From assembly GCA_964396535.1 (NCBI GenBank), contig CAYNFT010000040.1, positions 1-18,210 of the forward strand: DNA of 18,210 nucleotides. Direction: 5' to 3'. The notes beneath the pieces were generated by a model. The model worked only from the letters and a program-made list of their open reading frames with translations. It searched no databases and was not told the DNA's origin. Numbering within the stretch: the stretch's first letter is position 1; the number at the start of each line of letters is the position of its first letter. The translations under genes and the position numbers were made by a program. Below are positions 15,927 through 18,210 of this stretch, in pieces. Source of the DNA: CAYNFT01 sp964396535. GTDB lineage: Bacteria; Chloroflexota; Dehalococcoidia; Dehalococcoidales; UBA2162.

Positions 15927-16184
15927 TTATGACTTATCATTTGCTGACTTTGACTGCACGAAAGTAACTAATCTGTTAACAGAATCAAGGTTATCAGGGA
16001 TTATTTCTTCATCTTCTACCCTGAAATCAAACGTCTCTTCAAGGAAAGCTACCAGTTCCAGTACTCCTACAGAATCAATAATCCCTTCCTCTAAGAAGGA
16101 ATCATCATCAGCAAAGGTTGTTAATTTGCCCCCTTTTAGAAAATGGTTTACAATAAATTCCTTTATTGTTTTTTTAATGTCCAT
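15927..16184 (-). CDS. Acyl carrier protein
   Basis: An 85-residue acidic protein with the 4'-phosphopantetheine site EEGIIDSVGVLELVAFLEE, the attachment Ser being residue 38 (DSVG), followed by a typical FDFRVEDEEIIPDNLDSVNRLVTFV second half. It should carry the acyl group activated by the ligase encoded next. I chose ATG 16184 (MDIKKTIKEF) since it gives the usual family N-terminus; an in-frame TTG at 16202 would add 6 residues. Neither start has a well-placed ribosome binding site (AAAGGAA lies 18 nt before the ATG). Confidence 0.9.
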   Translation of the reverse strand: MDIKKTIKEFIVNHFLKGGKLTTFADDDSFLEEGIIDSVGVLELVAFLEETFDFRVEDEEIIPDNLDSVNRLVTFVQSKSANDKS

Positions 16185-16276
16185 ATTTCTGTATTTCTGC
16201 AATTCCTTTCATTATGTCTAATATTACCAAGTGTGAGCAAATAGTACAATAGTCTTGTTTGGAGACCTTATCAATA

Positions 16277-17383
16277 CTAAAGAGTGACGCCTTCTGTCCA
16301 TAATCCACCGACATACCAATTCTTTATATCGTACAACTGATTTTCATCATCATATGATAGGTTCTTGAGTTCAAAAATATAACCATATGCTCTTCTCTTT
16401 AAGAATCCAAATCTCCTCAACAAATTGAAAGTGGTCATCATAAGAGAGTTCCGAATATTACCTAAGAAGTAAACGTAGCCTACCTTTCGATGACGCAAAT
16501 TTTTTAGAATATTCTGTAGCAAGAAAGCACCCGCTGTGGCAGTTTCAAATGTGAAATCTGTAAGAAAAGCTCTTGTGTTGTCTCTCATACCAACATAGCA
16601 ATAACCCCTCAATAAGCTATCACTATATAGAAAATAGGTATCATATTTAATATGTGGGTTATTAAATATACGCCATTCGAGATACTTTGCATCCTGATCT
16701 ATGTGGATTAGATTCGGATACTTACCCCTCAACCTAGCATACAGCATATCAAGATCATTCGTAGACTTGAGCTTACGCTCAATCGAGAAATTGATGTATC
16801 GATACTTCCTGACAGGCATGGGATACAATCTATACATAAAAGAATAAGCATAATTAAACAAAGTCAGAAGAGATAAGATAATCTTCTTTCCTGTTCTTCG
16901 TTGTGATTTAAGGAAACCAGACAAAGTGCTCCGAAGATTTAGAATTAAAACAGATTCATACATAGTATTTTCGTAGATGGTATATCCAAGCTTATCCCTC
17001 CATACCTTAACGGCGAGACCGGCAGGTATGTATCCCCACATACAGGAACTCCCCTTTTCTTTGCATAGATCTGTTGCGAATTCGACAAGTTTTTGGAACC
17101 AACCTCCACCACGGTACTTGGGGTGTAGCAAGCTACCTTCACCTTTACTAGAAAGATATCTTTTACCCCCGATATTAATGTATATTGGTATCCTCCCAGC
17201 AATCCCGCTAATAGAACCCTCGTCTTCCAGAAGCACGACTGCAGATAAGTCAGGATAACTGCTCATAAATTCCCAGGCCCACTGTTCAGGAGTTCTATTA
17301 TCACCAAGATGAGTTTTACGGAAAGCAAGTATTTCATTAATATCAGAACTTCTAAATTCTCTTATTTTCACCTTATTGTTCAA
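16277..17383 (-). CDS. GNAT-family N-acyltransferase
   Basis: The 368-residue product has an N-terminal GNAT domain with the acyl-CoA pyrophosphate-binding segment LLHPKYRGGGWFQKLVEFA (85-103), followed by a second half (about 200-368) that may be another GNAT-like fold (FLTDFTFETATAGAFLLQNIL). It could transfer an acyl group, perhaps from the carrier protein encoded next, to an amino sugar or a peptide. The frame opens at ATG 17407, but the best start is TTG 17383, preceded by GGAGG with a 7-nt spacer. It overlaps the deacetylase gene end by 11 nt, suggesting coupled translation. Acyl donor and acceptor are unknown. Confidence 0.8.
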   Translation of the reverse strand: MNNKVKIREFRSSDINEILAFRKTHLGDNRTPEQWAWEFMSSYPDLSAVVLLEDEGSISGIAGRIPIYINIGGKRYLSSKGEGSLLHPKYRGGGWFQKLVEFATDLCKEKGSSCMWGYIPAGLAVKVWRDKLGYTIYENTMYESVLILNLRSTLSGFLKSQRRTGKKIILSLLTLFNYAYSFMYRLYPMPVRKYRYINFSIERKLKSTNDLDMLYARLRGKYPNLIHIDQDAKYLEWRIFNNPHIKYDTYFLYSDSLLRGYCYVGMRDNTRAFLTDFTFETATAGAFLLQNILKNLRHRKVGYVYFLGNIRNSLMMTTFNLLRRFGFLKRRAYGYIFELKNLSYDDENQLYDIKNWYVGGLWTEGVTL

Positions 17384-18210
17384 GAGCTTTCCTCCCCGAA
17401 TACTCATAGATCTCTCCTGCTGAGGTCATCCACGCGTTCTTCTCATGGCAGTATCTTAATATTTTCTCGTAGAATTCTCCCATCTCACCAAACATGTATA
17501 TATTATGCCATAGAATTGTGATGACACCTTTGTATCTTTCAACAGTATCAATAAGCCTTTTAGTAATTTCCCAGGAAGTCTGCTTATCAAATTTCATATA
17601 TGTGTCAAAGGTGGTGTCCATAATATTCAGAGGAATTTCCCAGATATCAATATATCTATTAGTTTTCAAGTTAAAGGGTTGGAAAGGGTGGCACATGCCA
17701 TTCCTAAACCCCACACAGTCGGCATAACCAAAAGTAGTATCATATTTAAAACCGGCTTCTTTGAGTAGCTCCCATGTTGTTGGCACCTTAAATAGCAGGT
17801 AGTGATTTCGATAACCTATCACTTCCTTTCCAATAACATTCTCTAATCTTTTCTTTGTCTTCTTCATCTCGTCTAAATCAATGTATGCTTTAAATCCGCC
17901 GTGTAAACCAACTTCCCATCCAGCATCCACAATCGTCTTCAAGTCCTTCTTCAACCTCTCGATTTTACATCCTCCAAATCTGGTAGTTTCGTCCGATAAC
18001 AGGAAATAGAAGCTGGATTTCGCCCCATATTTGTTTTCTAAATCCATAATCCGGGTAAGATTACGGGCGGGATTACGCTTCTTATCAACTGTACTTAGCA
18101 ACAAATTAATGAAGCTGCTCATGGCTTCTGCCATTGACTTACCCAATTGATGTTGCGATAATGTCTTGATTACTTTTTTGCTTATGCTTACTATGGGAAA
18201 GTTAACTTCG
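17373..18210 (-). CDS. Polysaccharide deacetylase-like protein, 5' end outside window
   Basis: The frame is open from TAA 17373 to the right edge of the window without a convincing start, so the gene is partial. Visible sequence includes RIMDLENKYGAKSSFYFL, then WEVGLHGGF with a metal-binding-type His, VIGYRNHYLLF, FKYDTTFGYADCVGFRNG and a C-terminal ITILWHN. These match the NodB-like deacetylases of exopolysaccharide loci. The first catalytic motif (HDVD type) should lie beyond the edge, just upstream of what is visible. The enzyme would remove acetyl groups from amino sugars of a glycan. A TTG at 18146 could be mistaken for the start, but a protein beginning there would lack the catalytic Asp. 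The gene end overlaps the GNAT start. Confidence 0.82.
   Translation of the reverse strand, partial: EVNFPIVSISKKVIKTLSQHQLGKSMAEAMSSFINLLLSTVDKKRNPARNLTRIMDLENKYGAKSSFYFLLSDETTRFGGCKIERLKKDLKTIVDAGWEVGLHGGFKAYIDLDEMKKTKKRLENVIGKEVIGYRNHYLLFKVPTTWELLKEAGFKYDTTFGYADCVGFRNGMCHPFQPFNLKTNRYIDIWEIPLNIMDTTFDTYMKFDKQTSWEITKRLIDTVERYKGVITILWHNIYMFGEMGEFYEKILRYCHEKNAWMTSAGEIYEYSGRKALEQ
17391..17397 (-). promoter_or_regulatory. Ribosome binding site deciding the TTG start of the GNAT gene
   Basis: GGGGAGG (17397-17391) lies inside the last codons of the deacetylase gene and 7 nt before TTG 17383. The alternative ATG at 17407 has no comparable site. Confidence 0.6.

Overview
The window looks like a cell-surface polysaccharide (exopolysaccharide or S-layer glycan) locus from an uncultured bacterium of moderate GC. 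Shine-Dalgarno sites, TTG/GTG starts and sigma70-like promoters point to Bacteria. The first gene ends in a PEF-CTERM-like tail (PEFPT, a hydrophobic helix, then RRK); I recall such tails from Archaea and from Dehalococcoidia-type Chloroflexota. An uncultured Chloroflexota/Dehalococcoidia origin is therefore my best guess, held at low confidence.

Left part, plus strand: an ~800-bp region with little coding content (a hairpin and one 26-codon ORF); a secreted, C-terminally anchored protein with a GHTSHG domain (811-2223); an asparagine-synthase-like protein (2567-4144); then a decayed IS3-family insertion sequence (about 4125-4355). Middle part: a 2,195-bp unit present twice in direct tandem (4347-6541 and 6542-8736) with no difference that I can see. 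Each unit holds a PP-loop ATPase-like gene with its own promoter and a methyltransferase gene. Only the outer methyltransferase (7971-8858) is complete; the inner one lost its 5' end at the repeat junction. Right part, minus strand (9081 to beyond 18210): polysaccharide deacetylase (cut by the window edge), GNAT acyltransferase, acyl carrier protein, AMP-forming acyl ligase, NAD synthase, N-acetyl-sugar-type amidotransferase, a rearranged SGNH-like protein, a lipoprotein with the same GHTSHG domain as the first gene, and a hexapeptide-repeat acetyltransferase, followed by a GC-rich hairpin.

How they may work together: the ligase could load an acyl or amino-acyl group onto the carrier protein, and the GNAT protein could move it to a sugar. 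The amidotransferase, acetyltransferase, methyltransferase and deacetylase would decorate or trim a glycan. The surface proteins with the GHTSHG domain would act outside the cell. The gene set resembles the exosortase-A/PEP-CTERM exopolysaccharide loci (acyl ligase, carrier protein, deacetylase, asparagine-synthase-like protein), but no exosortase or glycosyltransferase is present in the window.

The most notable structural points are: (i) the tandem duplication, whose 10-bp junction homology GACAGGTCAA coincides with the apparent terminus of the IS remnant; (ii) the IS remnant supplies the stop codons of both genes that converge on it; (iii) the SGNH-like protein has its motifs in permuted order; (iv) the same unusual domain occurs in two proteins with different surface anchors.
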